In this document: positions 53,887 through 64,000 of the stretch, piece after piece | Numbering within the stretch: the stretch's first letter is position 1 | Layout: the number at the start of each line of letters is the position of its first letter | NCBI GenBank assembly: GCA_036365145.1 | Contig: JAEOAD010002231.1 | Coordinates: 4,009,501 to 4,073,500 of the forward strand | From: Orientallactaga sibirica | Taxonomy: Eukaryota; Chordata; Mammalia; Rodentia; Dipodidae | DNA: 64,000 nucleotides | Direction: 5' to 3' | Translations under genes and position numbers: made by a program | The notes under the pieces: generated by a model | Seen by the model: the letters and a program-made list of their open reading frames with translations, nothing else | What the model was told of the DNA's origin: nothing | The model's database searches: none

Positions 53887-54021
53887 ACAGAAGCTATATG
53901 CTACAATATATATATTCCAAATATATGTTTTAACTATGTGATGATGAAGAAAAAGCTACAGAAGCTATATGCTACAATATATTTATTCCAAATATATCTT
54001 TTAACTATGTGATGATGAAAC
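53887..54021. repeat. 71-bp tandem duplication in intron 3
   Basis: ACAGAAGCTATATGCTACAA occurs at 53887 and 53958. The two copies differ by two substitutions (ATATA/ATTTA, ATGTTT/ATCTTT) over about 64 bp. Not a known repeat. Confidence 0.92.
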
Positions 54022-54295
54022 CCTCTTACTCCCGAGGCCCACAACATTGGATTGACCCCTTTCCTTCTCTCTTGCTCTGAGTGCCCCTTTGTCCTGCTGA
54101 TGCCAAGCAGCTTTCCCTGCTACCTTTTACTCTGCAGCCTTCCTATTTTGTGCTCTTTTCAACCCTAACTGAAAGTTTTGTCCCCAGCCTTTGAACCCAT
54201 CTCCACACATAGCTGTGGGCACTGTTTAATTCCTACACCCTTGGTCTGCTATTCTTCTTCTGTTCTCTTCAGTCATCCTTGAACCATTTAAATTG

Positions 54296-54440
54296 GAACC
54301 ACTGACCCACTTACAGTGCTTGTTAAAAATTTAGATTCTAGGCCTTTCTCATATCTTCTGACTCAGAATCTCTGCTCTATAGGGTTAATCTGCATGTTTA
54401 GTGAGTGCAGCTCCAATCTGAGAGCTTCTACCCTGGATGT
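54296..54440 (+). mobile_element. MER5A-like hAT DNA transposon relic
   Basis: GCTTGTTAAAAATTTAGATT, CTGACTCAGAATCTCTGCTC and AATCTGCATGTTTAGTGAGT are diagnostic segments of MER5A in plus orientation. Confidence 0.68.
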
Positions 54441-55538
54441 TAGGATGACATGATGGAGAACTGCTCAGCCTTTTTGCTCCCAGAGACTTTGTGTGTTAGT
54501 CTGAAACATTTCAATAGAAGAAGTATATTCTGAGTCTAGGCAGTCAAGTTGAAATTTAATTCTTGTAGCAAAGTTTGTATGCCAGAGGCTATCTATCTGA
54601 TTGGCATTTATCTGTTTTATTTTTTGTTTTGTTTTGTTTTTTTGCCGAGCACGTAAGATTCAGTGACTGCTTTCTTATAGTTATTAGTATTTCTTTTTTT
54701 TAAATTTCTTTCCATTTTCACTGGACAGAAATGAACAGAAAGAAAAGGACTTGAAAGAGAGGCTAAGTGTCCCTTTTGTACATACAACCTTCTGATTGGA
54801 TTTGTGTCCCTTTTTATCATTTTGGTTTTATGATAAATTCTAACAGGCCATTGCTGGTTTATAATTAATACTAATTATAGAAAAACCAGACTAGCTCTGG
54901 CTTGAATATACTGTAGCCAGAGAGAAGAAAGACAGGCTAGAAATAAGCCCTTAGTGAACAGGGAACATGATGAGCAGAGTGGAGCTTGAAGGCTTTAGAT
55001 TCTAACCTGCTCTTTCTGTACCGCCATCTTGCCGAATTCCCACCTGTGTTGAGTGGCTTTGGCAGGTGTCACTGTCCAGCAGTTGTCACTAGTGTGGTCC
55101 TCTCCATCATCTTTTTGTTCTTCCACATGCATCTTCTCTTTTCACAGGCTTTCAGGGATGAATAAGTTATGTAAGCACCTGTCATTTACTTACGTTTTTC
55201 TTTTAGACGCCATCTTCAGAGATATTTAACCAGGTACAAGGGTAGCTCATGAAGGAGCATAGAAAACAACACACCAGTAGGGCTGGGTCTGAGGTTGCCA
55301 AGCCAGATATGAGACACCCTTCTAAGAAGCAGTTGTTGAGAATTTGTTTACTTCTTCAGATGTCTGCCATTTGCCATTTGTAACATTCAGTCCTTTCTAT
55401 TACTTTTGTGGCTCAATGTATATTTACACTTAATTGTGTAAATGGCATTGTCTGAATTAACAGTATTTGTGTTTCAGGAAGAAATTCCCATGATACTGGT
55501 TAACAATGCTTTAACTCAGCTTTGACTACATAATAAAA
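54441..55538. other. Intron 3 sequence, nothing recognised
   Basis: Unique-looking sequence with no exon recognised. Confidence 0.4.
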
Positions 55539-55548
55539 CTGGTTGGAG

Positions 55549-55792
55549 GGGGCTGGAGAGATTTCTCAGTGATTGAGGTGCTTGTTTGCAAAGCCTAAAA
55601 ATCCAGATTCCATTCTCCAATGTCCATGTAAAGCCAGATACACAAAAGTAACACATATATCTGGACTTTGTTTGCAGTGGCTAGTGGCTCAGGCACCCCA
55701 TTCATTCATTCTCAACCCTCCACTTGCAAATAAGTAAATAGATAGATAGATAGATAGATAGATAAATAAATAAATAAAATATTTACAATAAG
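55549..55792 (+). mobile_element. Dip-like SINE with (GATA)n tail and 10-bp target duplication
   Basis: CTGGTTGGAG at 55539-55548 and 55793-55802. GGGGCTGGAGAGATTTCTCA head; tail AATAGATAGATAGATAGATA. Confidence 0.94.
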
Positions 55793-55802
55793 CTGGTTGG
55801 AG

Positions 55803-56690
55803 AACTTTAAAACTTAGCAGTGTCCTGGCTCCACCCCAGACCAGTTGAATTCAGACAGGTGGATGGCGGGGCTATTGGAATTTTTTTTGTAATTAATTAA
55901 AGCTTACCATTAATTTTGATATATGCAGGACTGAGAATATATTAAATGACTCCCTTCCTACTGATCTATGATAAAGGACTAATTTTTTGGTTTATTTGTA
56001 TCTGTTATTACATGACACTTTCAACATGTAATCAAAATGGTAATGAAAAGCCTAATTGAGGTTTTGAGTTTTGATTATTAGATTCAGAAAACATACAAAT
56101 TCCTGCAAACCAGCTGTTTCCAAGTGATTCGGTTAACAGTCAGTTGCAGACTAACCCTGGTTCTTGGCCACACTATTTTAAACTGCTGCTTCTCCATGAC
56201 CACTGGTTCATTACGGACATCAAATTGCTATTCTAAACATTTTGAAAGTCACCTTGAATATTAAGACTTTCTTTTTGTAAGGCAAAATGAAATCACCTTT
56301 GACCTAGGGTCTCCCTTGCTTGGCTAATGCATTCTACAAAATATCAAAGAAAAAGAAGCCATGGTCCTTTTGTAACTATCATAGGGAATCAGATTTACTA
56401 GCTTTGCTTTAGAAAGGCCTGCCTGATTCTTCATAACTACCAATACTAGTGTTCTTAATTTTTCATTATGATTGCAGCTTGGATGAAAACATTCTTTTAT
56501 ATTTTAAAAATATTTGACTATAATTTTCTGTTTTTCTTTACATTATGTAATTGGTCAGCTTAACCACCTTCCCATGAGCAGGACAGACAATGTCACACTT
56601 GCTTCCTGAAATGGAAAGTGGGACTGAATATGTAAACTGAGAGATCTGGCCCCTCTCCTATTTTATCTGAAAATGAAAATCAAAACTCAT
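55803..56690. other. Intron 3 sequence
   Basis: 55803-55885 (GGCTCCACCCCAGACCAGTT) may be a further MER5-type relic; the rest is not recognised. Confidence 0.35.
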
Positions 56691-56696
56691 TTCCTG

Positions 56697-56850
56697 CTGG
56701 GCGTGGTGGCGCATGCCTTTAATCCCAGCACTCGGGAGGCAGAGGTAGGAGGATTGCCATGAGTTCGAGGCCACCCTGAGAATACAGAATGAATTCCAGG
56801 TCAGCCTGGGCTAGAGTGAGACCCAAAAAAAAAAAAAAAAAAAAAACCCA
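56697..56850 (+). mobile_element. B1 SINE, near consensus, in intron 3
   Basis: GCTGGGCGTGGTGGCGCATG, AGTTCGAGGCCACCCTGAGA, GAGTGAGACCC then a 22-A tail. Retained CpGs suggest a young copy. Confidence 0.94.
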
Positions 56851-57195
56851 CTCAAACACTCATTTCCTGACTCCATTCTCCTTTCATCACTACACTGCCA
56901 GGTGCTTGCAGACATGGAGTGACTGTCAGTTCTGTGCGGTAGTGGTCACATGGCATGGTGACCTCCATGCTGTGGTTCTTTAAACAACCATGATAATTTT
57001 AAGAAGAAATTTAACAATAGGTAAATATTGACTAAAGACACTAAACTTTTTTGTGGGATTAAAACCTGTACTATTCTTTTAAAGACTGTACTGTTTCATT
57101 TAGAATAAGGTTCTCCAATGCAAAGTTGAAAAAATAAAAGGTAAAGAAAATTTCTGATGTTCTCTCTGATTTTTTTTTTTTTTTTTTGTCTGCAG

Positions 57196-57249
57196 AATTT
57201 GTTTCATATGGTTGTGGAAATACCTCGGTGGACAAATGCTAAAATGGAG
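57196..57249 (+). CDS. PPA2: PPA2 coding exon 4 (first catalytic strand)
   Basis: Eighteen codons, residues 89-106 (NLFHMVVEIPRWTNAKME), after an exceptionally T-rich acceptor ending GTCTGCAG and before GTACAT. By alignment from memory with yeast IPP1, Glu96, Lys104 and Glu106 correspond to the active-site residues E48, K56 and E58. The exon is phase 0 on both sides. All key residues in this segment are present. Confidence 0.96.
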
Positions 57250-58458
57250 GTACATATATAATCTGTGAATGTAAAATGGAAATGCTAACCTAATAATGAT
57301 ATAAAAGCAGTGTTTCTAGCTATTTGGCATTGTGGGGGATGGTTGATAGACTTCTTAATATAGATGATAATTAATGATATCCTGTGAACTTAAAACTTAA
57401 GCATATTTGAAGTGAATATTCACTATAATTTGGTAGACACATGTATGTAGTTTTCTTTGTCGTCTTTGACAAGATGACAAAATTTTTCCGGTTTTACTTA
57501 CATTCTGAGATGTGTTTAGTCCATAGATAAAGTGAAATATTTGTTTGTAGCTTTTAATGCCTGAGGGTTTAATCTTTTAGACTTGACTCTGCTGAATGAA
57601 AGGGCTTCCTGACTTTTACTTCACCAGTGCTGAGAGCACCAGCTTTTGCCTCTGCTAGTTTTAAAATATATATTTTTTAATTTTAATCATTTCTGTGAAA
57701 CGATTCTATCAAGAACACCTCTTTTGCTTTTTGGTGTTTTATTGTTCTTTCTTCTATTACATAAGATTGCTTACAGTTTTGAGTGAGTTATTTAGTTTGT
57801 TCATTGTTTAGTTTATTTCAGATATTTTTCTGTTTTGGATGACAATGTGAATATGTTTGATAGAAAAATAAGTTTGAGGGCTGGAGATCTTGTATTGACC
57901 TCCTTATTTCATTAAGTTGTTTTTTTTGTGTTTGCCTTCAGGAGTTTGTTTTTTTCTTGGATTCCTTTGATTTCTTTGATTTCGTTGAGAATAGACAAAA
58001 TCAATTTTTTAAAAAATTATTGTCAGGCATTTCATTTAAAACAGTCTCACTGGGGGTCATTTCTGATGGATTTATAATTTTTCATGGGATTATATTGTCT
58101 TGAAGTTTTGTGTTTCTTGTATTATAATGTAGAGAGTTTTGCATCTTGAGTTAATTTGATGCTTGGGTTTTCCAATTTTCTGCAGTGTTCTTAGCTGTGT
58201 AAATCTGACTTTTATATATCTTCAGGGTAGGGAGTTTAAGGTGCTAGATGTAGCTCTTATACTCCAAGAAAACAGTAACAGTGATCTAGCTGTTGAGTTT
58301 GCCTGCTATTCAGATATTCTAGTATATTGGGTGGAACAATTTACTGGCAAATTCAAAATTCAACTTAGTAGTATACACATTCAGTCCAAACCAGCACAGA
58401 GTATTTATGCAGTAGTGGTGATTAAAACAAACAGATAATCTAATAAAACCAAAGTCCT

Positions 58459-58623
58459 GGGGCTGGAGGGATTGCTTAGTGGTTAAGGTGTTTGCCTGCA
58501 AAGCCAAAGGACCCAGATTCTATTCCCCAGGACCCACGTTAGCCAGATGCACAAGGGGGCACACATATCTGGAGTTCATTTTCAGTGGCTGGAGGCCCTG
58601 GCAAGCCCATTCTCTCCCTCCTC

Positions 58624-58654
<31 letters not shown>

Positions 58655-58690
58655 AAATAAATAATTAAAAATAAAATATTTAAAAAAAAC
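58459..58690 (+). mobile_element. Dip-like SINE, short type
   Basis: GGGGCTGGAGGGATTGCTTA, ACCCAGATTCTATTCCCCAG, CT run, CAAATAAATAAATAATT. CCAAAGTCC on the left and CCAAAGTCC on the right suggest the target duplication. Confidence 0.93.
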
Positions 58691-58692
58691 CC

Positions 58693-58815
58693 AAAGTCCC
58701 TAAGCGTGTGTGTTGCTCCACACCCTTAATCCTGTCAATTGGGAGGTTGAGATTTCTGGTCTGAAATGGGTTCCAAGTTAGCCTAGGGCTGAGTGAGACC
58801 CTGCCCCCAATAATG
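58693..58815 (+). mobile_element. Old B1-like SINE
   Basis: GCTCCACACCCTTAATCCTG, ATTGGGAGGTTGAGATTTCT, GAGTGAGACCCTGCCC. Confidence 0.7.
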
Positions 58816-59572
58816 ACAGAAGAAAAAGACAAAGGCCCTATGAATACAGACCATCAAAGGCAATAACAGTCAACACCATTACAGCTCATTTGAGAATGGT
58901 AAAGCCAACCAAGTATATGTAACACACAACTTGCCCTGACATGGAAAGAGATTAGCACTTCCAGTATAGGCCTATGTACCTGCCTTTGTGCAAGAAGGCC
59001 CTGTTAACTTTTGGGACGGCTTCCAATCTCACCAGTGCTGAGTGACCACCTTGATCTCTCTCTTTTGTGCTGTGGATCTTGTGTTCTGATTGGCTGTCAT
59101 GGATGTTGTGCGGCCAGTGGATGAGTTCTCTGGAGATTCATGGCACTGACGGTTGTGGGGTGGGAGGCTGTGGAAAATGTCTGGAGTTGTACTGGAGCTG
59201 CTCAGCTGGTCCAGTTTATGTTTTCCTTTAGCAGCTGCTCAGCTGGCCCCTGCTGTCTTCCCCTTCAGGTTTCTTGACTTTGTGAAGAGGCAGGTGTGAG
59301 TGGAAAAATCTCTCTACCTGGTTTCTGCTCTTGCAGCTCTGTGCCCGCTGGCTGGGTGGGGAACATGGCTGCTGGCGCCTCAGTGGGATTCTGGCCAATT
59401 TCCTCCTTTCTGGAAGATCTTAGTCTCTCCTGCTTCTCTTCTGTGGTTGATAATAACTTATTCACTGTCAGTTTTCAGTAGAAGAGTGTTTTTCTACTTA
59501 TTTCCCTCTCTAAACTGCTTTGATGTGGCTACTATGCCACCATCTTACCCGGAAATCCCTGCTGTTTTTTTT

Positions 59573-59718
59573 TGTTGTTGTTTTCCAAGGTAGACTTTCA
59601 TTCTAGCCCAGGCTGACCTGGAATTCACTCTGTAGTCTCAGGGTGGCCTCAAACTCATGGCAATTCTACCTCTGCCTCCTGAGTGCTAAGATTAAAGGTA
59701 TGCACTGTCATCCCAGCC
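59573..59718 (-). mobile_element. B1 SINE, antisense
   Basis: TTTTCCAAGGTAGACTTTCA, GAGTGCTAAGATTAAAGGTA, CTGTCATCCCAGCC. Confidence 0.9.
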
Positions 59719-60667
59719 CTGCTGGTTTTTTGAAATGGCAGCACATTGTTGATTTTTGTAGTTAATTTATCGGGCAAATAGCATACCAGAACTCCCTCCA
59801 GCCTTTGGTAACCACTATTCTACTCTACAATCCTAGAAAATCAACTTTTTAAGATTCCACTTGTGTGTGAGATTAAGTGGTACATATCTTTTTCCAGACC
59901 TGGCTTATTTCACTTAATATATGATCTCCAGTTACATCCATGTTGCAAATGACAGAATTTCATTCTTTCAAAGAAGTTTACTTGTTAGCATATTCAATTG
60001 TGTACCATATGTTTTTTATCCACCAATCAGTTGATGGGCCTGGTTTACATATTGTGGCTGTTGCACACAGTAAAGTGCCACAGTGTTACTTCAGCACACT
60101 GTTATCATTTCTTTGGCTATATATTTAGAAACAGAACTGCTACATCACATGGTAGTTCTCGTTTTTGTTTTGTGGATCCCTTCCTGCTGTTTTCTGTTGT
60201 GATGTCCAACAGTGTGCAAGGGTTCCCTGTTCTCCATATCCTTACCAGTACCTAGTCTTTTTGGTGGTCTTTTTGATGATACCCATTCTCACTAGAGTGA
60301 AATGATGTCTTCTTGTGGATTTGGTTTGCATTTTCCTGATAATTAGTCACAGTGAATTTTTTGTTGTTGTTGGCTATTTGGATATCTTTGAGAAATGTCT
60401 AAGCCTCCTGCCAGCTTTTACTTGGGTTATTTGTGGGCTTTTCATTGTTTTGGGTATTTTGAATATCAACTCTGTCACATATATGATTTGAACATATTTC
60501 CTCCCATGTGTACATTATTTCTTTACACTGTTAATTCCCTTGCTGTGCAGAATTTGCGTTTGTTAATTGTGCTTTTAAAGTCAAATCCAAAAAAATCATT
60601 GTCTTAGGCCTGCATGTGGCTTTCTCCCTGCATTTCTGAGAGTAGTTTAGTTTAACAATTTATGGCC

Positions 60668-60820
60668 TCACTTTTTTTTTTCAAGATAGGGTCTCAGTTT
60701 CGCCCCAGGCTGACCTTGAACTTTCTATGTAGTTTAAGGCTGGTCTCAAACTCACAGTGTTCCTCCTATCTCTACCTCCCAAGTGCTGGGATTAAAGGTG
60801 TGCACTACCATGTCTGGCTT
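60668..60820 (-). mobile_element. B1 SINE inside the L1
   Basis: TTCAAGATAGGGTCTCAGTT, AAGTGCTGGGATTAAAGGTG, CTACCATGTCTGGC. Confidence 0.9.
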
Positions 60821-60904
60821 GGGCTTACATTTAATTCTTCCATTTTGTATTGGATTTTGTATGGGTGAGGGCTTAGGGGTCCAATTCTTTCCTTGTTATT
60901 TATT

Positions 60905-61037
60905 TATTTTTCCAGGTATGGTTTTGCTCTAGCCCAGCTGACCTGGAATTCACTATATATGCCTCCAGTTCAGGGTGATCCTCTTACCTCTGCCTCCCAA
61001 ATGCTAGGATTAAAGGTGTTTGCCACCACGCCTAGCC
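60905..61037 (-). mobile_element. B1 SINE inside the L1, internally shortened
   Basis: TTTCCAGGTATGGTTTTGCT, AAATGCTAGGATTAAAGGTG, CACCACGCCTAGCC. Confidence 0.87.
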
Positions 61038-61211
61038 AATTTCATTCTTTTATATAGATATCTAGTTTTCCCAATATTTCTTGAAGAGAATATTCTTTTT
61101 CCATTGTGTATTGTTGGCACCCTCTTGAAAATAGTTGAGCACACACATACAGAAGGTTCTTTTCCTGGCTTCCTGTTCTGTGTCTCTGCTTGATGCATCA
61201 GATTTCTTCCC

Positions 61212-61302
61212 CCTTCCTTCCTCCCTCCCTCCCTCCCTCCCTTCCTCTTTATTTCTTTTCTCCTTCCTTCCTTCCCTCCCTCCCTTCTTTCTTTTTTTTT
61301 TC
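61212..61302. repeat. (CCTT)n/(CCCT)n polypyrimidine tract
   Basis: About 90 bp of CCTT, CCCT and CTTT units. It accounts for the lysine/glycine/glutamate-rich minus-strand frames at 61010-61379. Confidence 0.92.
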
Positions 61303-61459
61303 CCGTTTCTGTCAATTCCATCTGCTTTGTTAGTATAGCTTTGTAGTATGTTAGAAATCACATAGTTCTTTTTGGTCATGATAGCCTTAGCTATTTAGGA
61401 TTTCTCTTCTCTCTCTCTGTATGTGTGTTCACTAAAACATCAGGTGTTTCCTTTAATTT

Positions 61460-61649
61460 CTTTTTTAATTTTTAATTATTTATTTGAGAGAGAGAGAATG
61501 GATGTGACAGGGCCTCCAGCTGCTGCAAATGAACTCCAGATACACGCACCACCTTGGACATCTGGCTTATATGGGTCCTGGGAAATTGAACCTGGGTCCT
61601 TGAGCTTTGCAGGCAAGTGCGTTAACCACTAAGCCATCTCTCCAGCCCT
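61460..61649 (-). mobile_element. Dip-like SINE inside the L1, antisense
   Basis: TTATTTGAGAGAGAGAGAAT, GGGCCTCCAGCTGCTGCAAA, CTAAGCCATCTCTCCAGCCC. CTTTAATTTCTTTT on the left and GTTTTAATTTCTTTC on the right suggest the target duplication. Confidence 0.93.
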
Positions 61650-62400
61650 GTTTTAATTTCTTTCATCATCATTTTATAGTTTTCAATAAGTGTAAATCCT
61701 TATCTTCCTCAATTAAATTTATTCCCAAATATTCTTGGTTTTTGTGGTTTTATATAAATATAAATAAGACCATTCTCTTAATTTATTTTTTGAATATTTC
61801 ATTGTTACTATCCTGAAATACTACTGACTTTTGTGTGTTGATTTTAAATTCTGCAAATTTACCTTATTCATTTAATTGTTCTTCTAGTTTTTCTAGGGAT
61901 AGGAGACATGTGGGGTTTTGTGGCTAAGTTATTGTATTATCAGTAAACAGTGACAATTTAAACTATTTCCTTTCCTGATTAGATGCCTTTTATTTCTTTT
62001 TCTTTTCTAGTTGCTCTGGCAAGGATATTATGCTGAATCAAAGTGACAAGAGTGAACATCCTTTTCTTGTTTCTGGTCTTAAAGGAGGGCTTTCAGTTGT
62101 TCACTATGATAAAAACTTTGAGTTAACTGTAATATTGTAAGATTGCTGGTACAAAAAACCCAACATTAGTAAGAAAAAGCAAGTTGATTATTTTTTACTT
62201 TTCACTATTTCAGTCACTGTTTTGTATTAGGACTAATGCAGTGAATAAATAGTATAGTGTCTCATTGCATATATTTCTATACCATTCTTCCTACATGGCA
62301 CTAGAAATTAGTAGTAAGAACTGGCTTAATTTACTTTAAAGTGTCTTTAATTATTAAGTTAGAAAAGGAATATTTAATCAGGTTTAAAAATACTATTTGT

Positions 62401-62592
62401 GGGCTGGAGAGATGGCTTAGTTAAGGTATTTGCCTGCAAAGCCAAAATAAAGGATCCTGGTTCCATTCTCCAGGACCCATGTAAGCCAGATGCACAAGGG
62501 GCACATACATCTGGCACGCCCATTCTCTCTTTCTCTCTCTCTCTTCCCCCTTTCTCTTTCTCAAATAAATAAATATATAAAATATATTTTAA
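62401..62592 (+). mobile_element. Dip-like SINE, 70 bp before exon 5
   Basis: GGGCTGGAGAGATGGCTTAG, TCCTGGTTCCATTCTCCAG, CT-rich run, CAAATAAATAAATATATAA. It ends only about 70 bp before the exon 5 acceptor. Confidence 0.93.
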
Positions 62593-62661
62593 AAACTACT
62601 ATTTGTATATAGGAGTAATCATTTCACCGCCCTCTCTGCTTTCCCCATGTGATCTGTATAG

Positions 62662-62781
62662 ATTGCCACTGAGGAGCCACTGAATCCCATTAAACAAGAT
62701 GTAAAACATGGACAGCTGCGCTACACGCCCAATGTCTTCCCTCACAAGGGCTACATATGGAATTATGGGGCCCTCCCTCAG
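62662..62781 (+). CDS. PPA2: PPA2 coding exon 5 (active-site Arg and Tyr)
   Basis: Forty codons, residues 107-146, beginning [15 protein letters not shown] and ending [13 protein letters not shown], flanked by CTGTATAG and GTAACA. Arg126 (in GQLRY), Tyr137 and Tyr141 (in GYIWNYG) correspond to yeast IPP1 R78, Y89 and Y93, which contact phosphate in family I pyrophosphatases. The acceptor polypyrimidine tract is weak compared with exon 4. Phase 0 on both sides; the next exon, which should carry the DNDP metal-binding motif, is not in the window. Confidence 0.96.
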
Positions 62782-63061
62782 GTAACATTTTTGTTATAGA
62801 ACAAAACTTTTATGTCTGCTAAAAAAAAGTGTCTTTTAAATCGTATGAGCCACCTAAATTTAAATTGTTTATGAGGACATGTCAATTGGAGTAATTAGTA
62901 AATTTAAAGATTTTAATGTGTTCTGTTGTATCAATAAGTCTTTTTTCAAAGCATATACATGTGTATACTCAAGTTCCTAAAGTCAGGCAATGTAGCATAT
63001 TCACGTGTGACATTTTAAACACCTTCTGTTTCTAAGCTTAGCTACTGTCAGTGAATTTTTT
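62782..63061. other. Start of intron 5
   Basis: Unique sequence with no feature recognised. Confidence 0.5.
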
Positions 63062-63221
63062 TGTTTTTGTTTTTTGTTCTTTTCAAGGTAGGGTTTCACT
63101 CTAGTCCAGACTGACCTGGAATTCACTATGTATTCTCAGGGTGGCCTCAAACTCATGGTGATCCTCCCACTTCTGCCTCCTGAGTGCTGAGATTAAAGGT
63201 GTGCACCACCACACCTGGCTG
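63062..63221 (-). mobile_element. B1 SINE in intron 5, antisense
   Basis: TTTTCAAGGTAGGGTTTCAC, GAGTGCTGAGATTAAAGGTG, CACCACCACACCTGGC. Confidence 0.93.
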
Positions 63222-64000
63222 TCAGTGCATTTTTTAAGCAAGTCTTAATCATTTTCTAATTATGTTTTTATATACATCTATATGACAGGATGGATTTTAT
63301 TTTTAAACTCTTAACACATGTCCTTTTTTGTTGGACTTATAAATTAATTTGGATTTCAGTATCCACTGTTATGAGTTCTTAAATTTTATGTGAAAATAAG
63401 GAAAACCAGAGCTCAGTGATGGACAAGCAGCATTGCTATGGGAGAACTTCTTTTCTTATTTGCTTCTCTTCCGTTCCTACCCCTTTTTTGTTTTCCTTGC
63501 TCCTCTCCCATATTATGTCATTATAATTTGCTATGCCTGACCCAGAGCTAGGTGTTAGGATATAGGAAAATATTTGTTTCTGTGATTATAAACTCTCTTA
63601 TATCATCAGTTGTCTAGAGATTTAATATTTATATTTTTATGTGTCTTTAATATTTTTTACAAAATTCAAAGATACTACTGAGGGAGCTGCCTGGAAAAAG
63701 GGGGAGTCTGGATAATTCAGCAGAGAAAAATAGCTATCCAGTTAGAATAAACATTCACAAGGAAATAAAAAAGAAAATTTTTCTTTAAAAAGAGTCAGTC
63801 TGCCTTCGATTCACTTAGACCACCCATGTGGATCCATTCTTGGTTAAAGTGACACTCGGAAAATGATAGCTAAGAATGAGAGGATATGTTGAAACCATGA
63901 AAGCAGGGTTGCTTTTTTTTTCCCCTTTACTTCCTGGATATCTAAATAGACAATTTTACTGAACTCAAAAATGGTTAAAAATATTATTGTAGGGCTGCTG
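63222..64000. other. Intron 5, nothing recognised
   Basis: AT-rich, with no exon 6 visible. The last bases (GGGCTGCTG) could be the start of another Dip-like SINE cut by the window edge. Confidence 0.4.

Larger units (their letters stand above)
57880..59560 (-). mobile_element. L1 5' region (5' UTR and possible ORF1 start), antisense in intron 4
   Basis: Read on the minus strand from 59560, the text begins near GGGTAAGATGGTGGCATAGT and continues through GGCGCCAGCAGCCATGTTCC; this and the higher GC at 58960-59560 resemble an L1 5' UTR. 57880-58455 appears to be the continuing 5' region, split by a Dip-like SINE (58459-58690) and an old B1 (58693-58815). Assignment is by general character rather than an exact family match. 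Confidence 0.45.
59760..62130 (-). mobile_element. L1 3' half (3' UTR and ORF2 end), antisense in intron 4, with SINE inserts
   Basis: The plus strand is the reverse complement of L1 from the 3' UTR (GGTAACCACTATTCTACTCT) through the ORF2 end (TTTCACTTAATATATGATCT, GTTGCAAATGACAGAATTTC) into earlier ORF2 text (GCTCTGGCAAGGATATTATG). It is interrupted by B1 elements at 60668-60820 and 60905-61037 and a Dip-like SINE at 61460-61649. Only decayed frames remain. Confidence 0.85.
37728..64000 (+). other. PPA2: PPA2 gene, 5' portion (exons 1-5 and introns 1-5, runs off the right edge)
   Basis: Five coding exons on the plus strand join in frame to give the first 146 residues of mitochondrial inorganic pyrophosphatase, which hydrolyses pyrophosphate to two phosphates in the mitochondrial matrix. 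All introns seen use GT-AG: intron 1 is 37882-50937 (phase 1), intron 2 51003-53268, intron 3 53314-57195 and intron 4 57250-62661 (all phase 0); intron 5 begins at 62782. Family knowledge: vertebrate PPA2 is about 330 residues, so the metal-binding DNDP-type motif and the C-terminal half lie outside. In human, PPA2 sits between TET2 and ARHGEF38; no exon of either was recognised here. Identification rests on the conserved EIPRWTNAKME and GYIWNYG motifs plus an arginine-rich N-terminus, which separates it from cytosolic PPA1. Confidence 0.96.

Noticed and set aside
58163..58438. 91-residue plus-strand frame as an independent gene or extra PPA2 exon
   Set aside because: It lies within probable L1 5' sequence and does not match pyrophosphatase. 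Mentioned only under the L1 finding.
61010..61379. Lysine/glutamate/glycine-rich 103-105 residue minus-strand frames
   Set aside because: They are translations of the (CCTT)n tract and flanking L1 sequence.

Overview
This is a mammalian nuclear genome window, almost certainly from a rodent of the jerboa group (Dipodoidea, for example Jaculus). Evidence: large introns with GT-AG splice sites, one CpG-island promoter, very dense SINE content, rodent B1 (7SL-derived) elements, B3/B2-type SINEs, rodent-style L1 3' ends and MaLR-type LTRs. The most abundant SINE is a tRNA-derived element (polymerase III A and B boxes, a pyrimidine-rich CT tail and an AAATAAATAAA end) that resembles the Dip SINE of jerboas. 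The species assignment is inference from repeat types recalled from memory; the repeats themselves are read directly.

Only one protein-coding gene is recognised: PPA2, mitochondrial inorganic pyrophosphatase, on the plus strand. Five coding exons are present: 37728-37881, 50938-51002, 53269-53313, 57196-57249 and 62662-62781. They join in one open frame of 146 residues, somewhat under half of the usual length of about 330 residues. The remaining exons, including the aspartate-rich metal-binding motif, lie beyond the right end. The start lies in a CpG island at about 37590-38240 that holds an ETS/CRE-like composite and a CTCF-like motif.

Layout: 1-37585 is intergenic, with no gene recognised. 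It holds an old L1 with a B3 insert (367-1330), a heavily nested L1/B3/SINE block (6206-10260), a young 1,097-bp direct tandem duplication carrying an LTR (14714-16907), an LTR inserted in an LTR (18088-19154), L1 3' UTR pieces (21590-23690), an LTR with a perfect 5-bp target duplication (26860-27215) and a broken MaLR-type provirus with two LTRs (33621-36579). 37590-64000 is the 5' half of PPA2. Intron 1 (about 13 kb) holds SINEs, L2, an antisense LTR and a strong CTCF-like sequence. Intron 4 (about 5.4 kb) holds two antisense L1 pieces, one of which appears to be an L1 5' UTR.

No new protein system, CRISPR array, structural RNA gene or operon was seen, and none is expected here. The most interesting signals concern genome architecture: a SINE subfamily whose extra internal segment contains a CTCF-like core in several copies, the recent tandem duplication, the possible second in-frame start at Met31 of PPA2, and several nested insertions that can be ordered in time from their target-site duplications.
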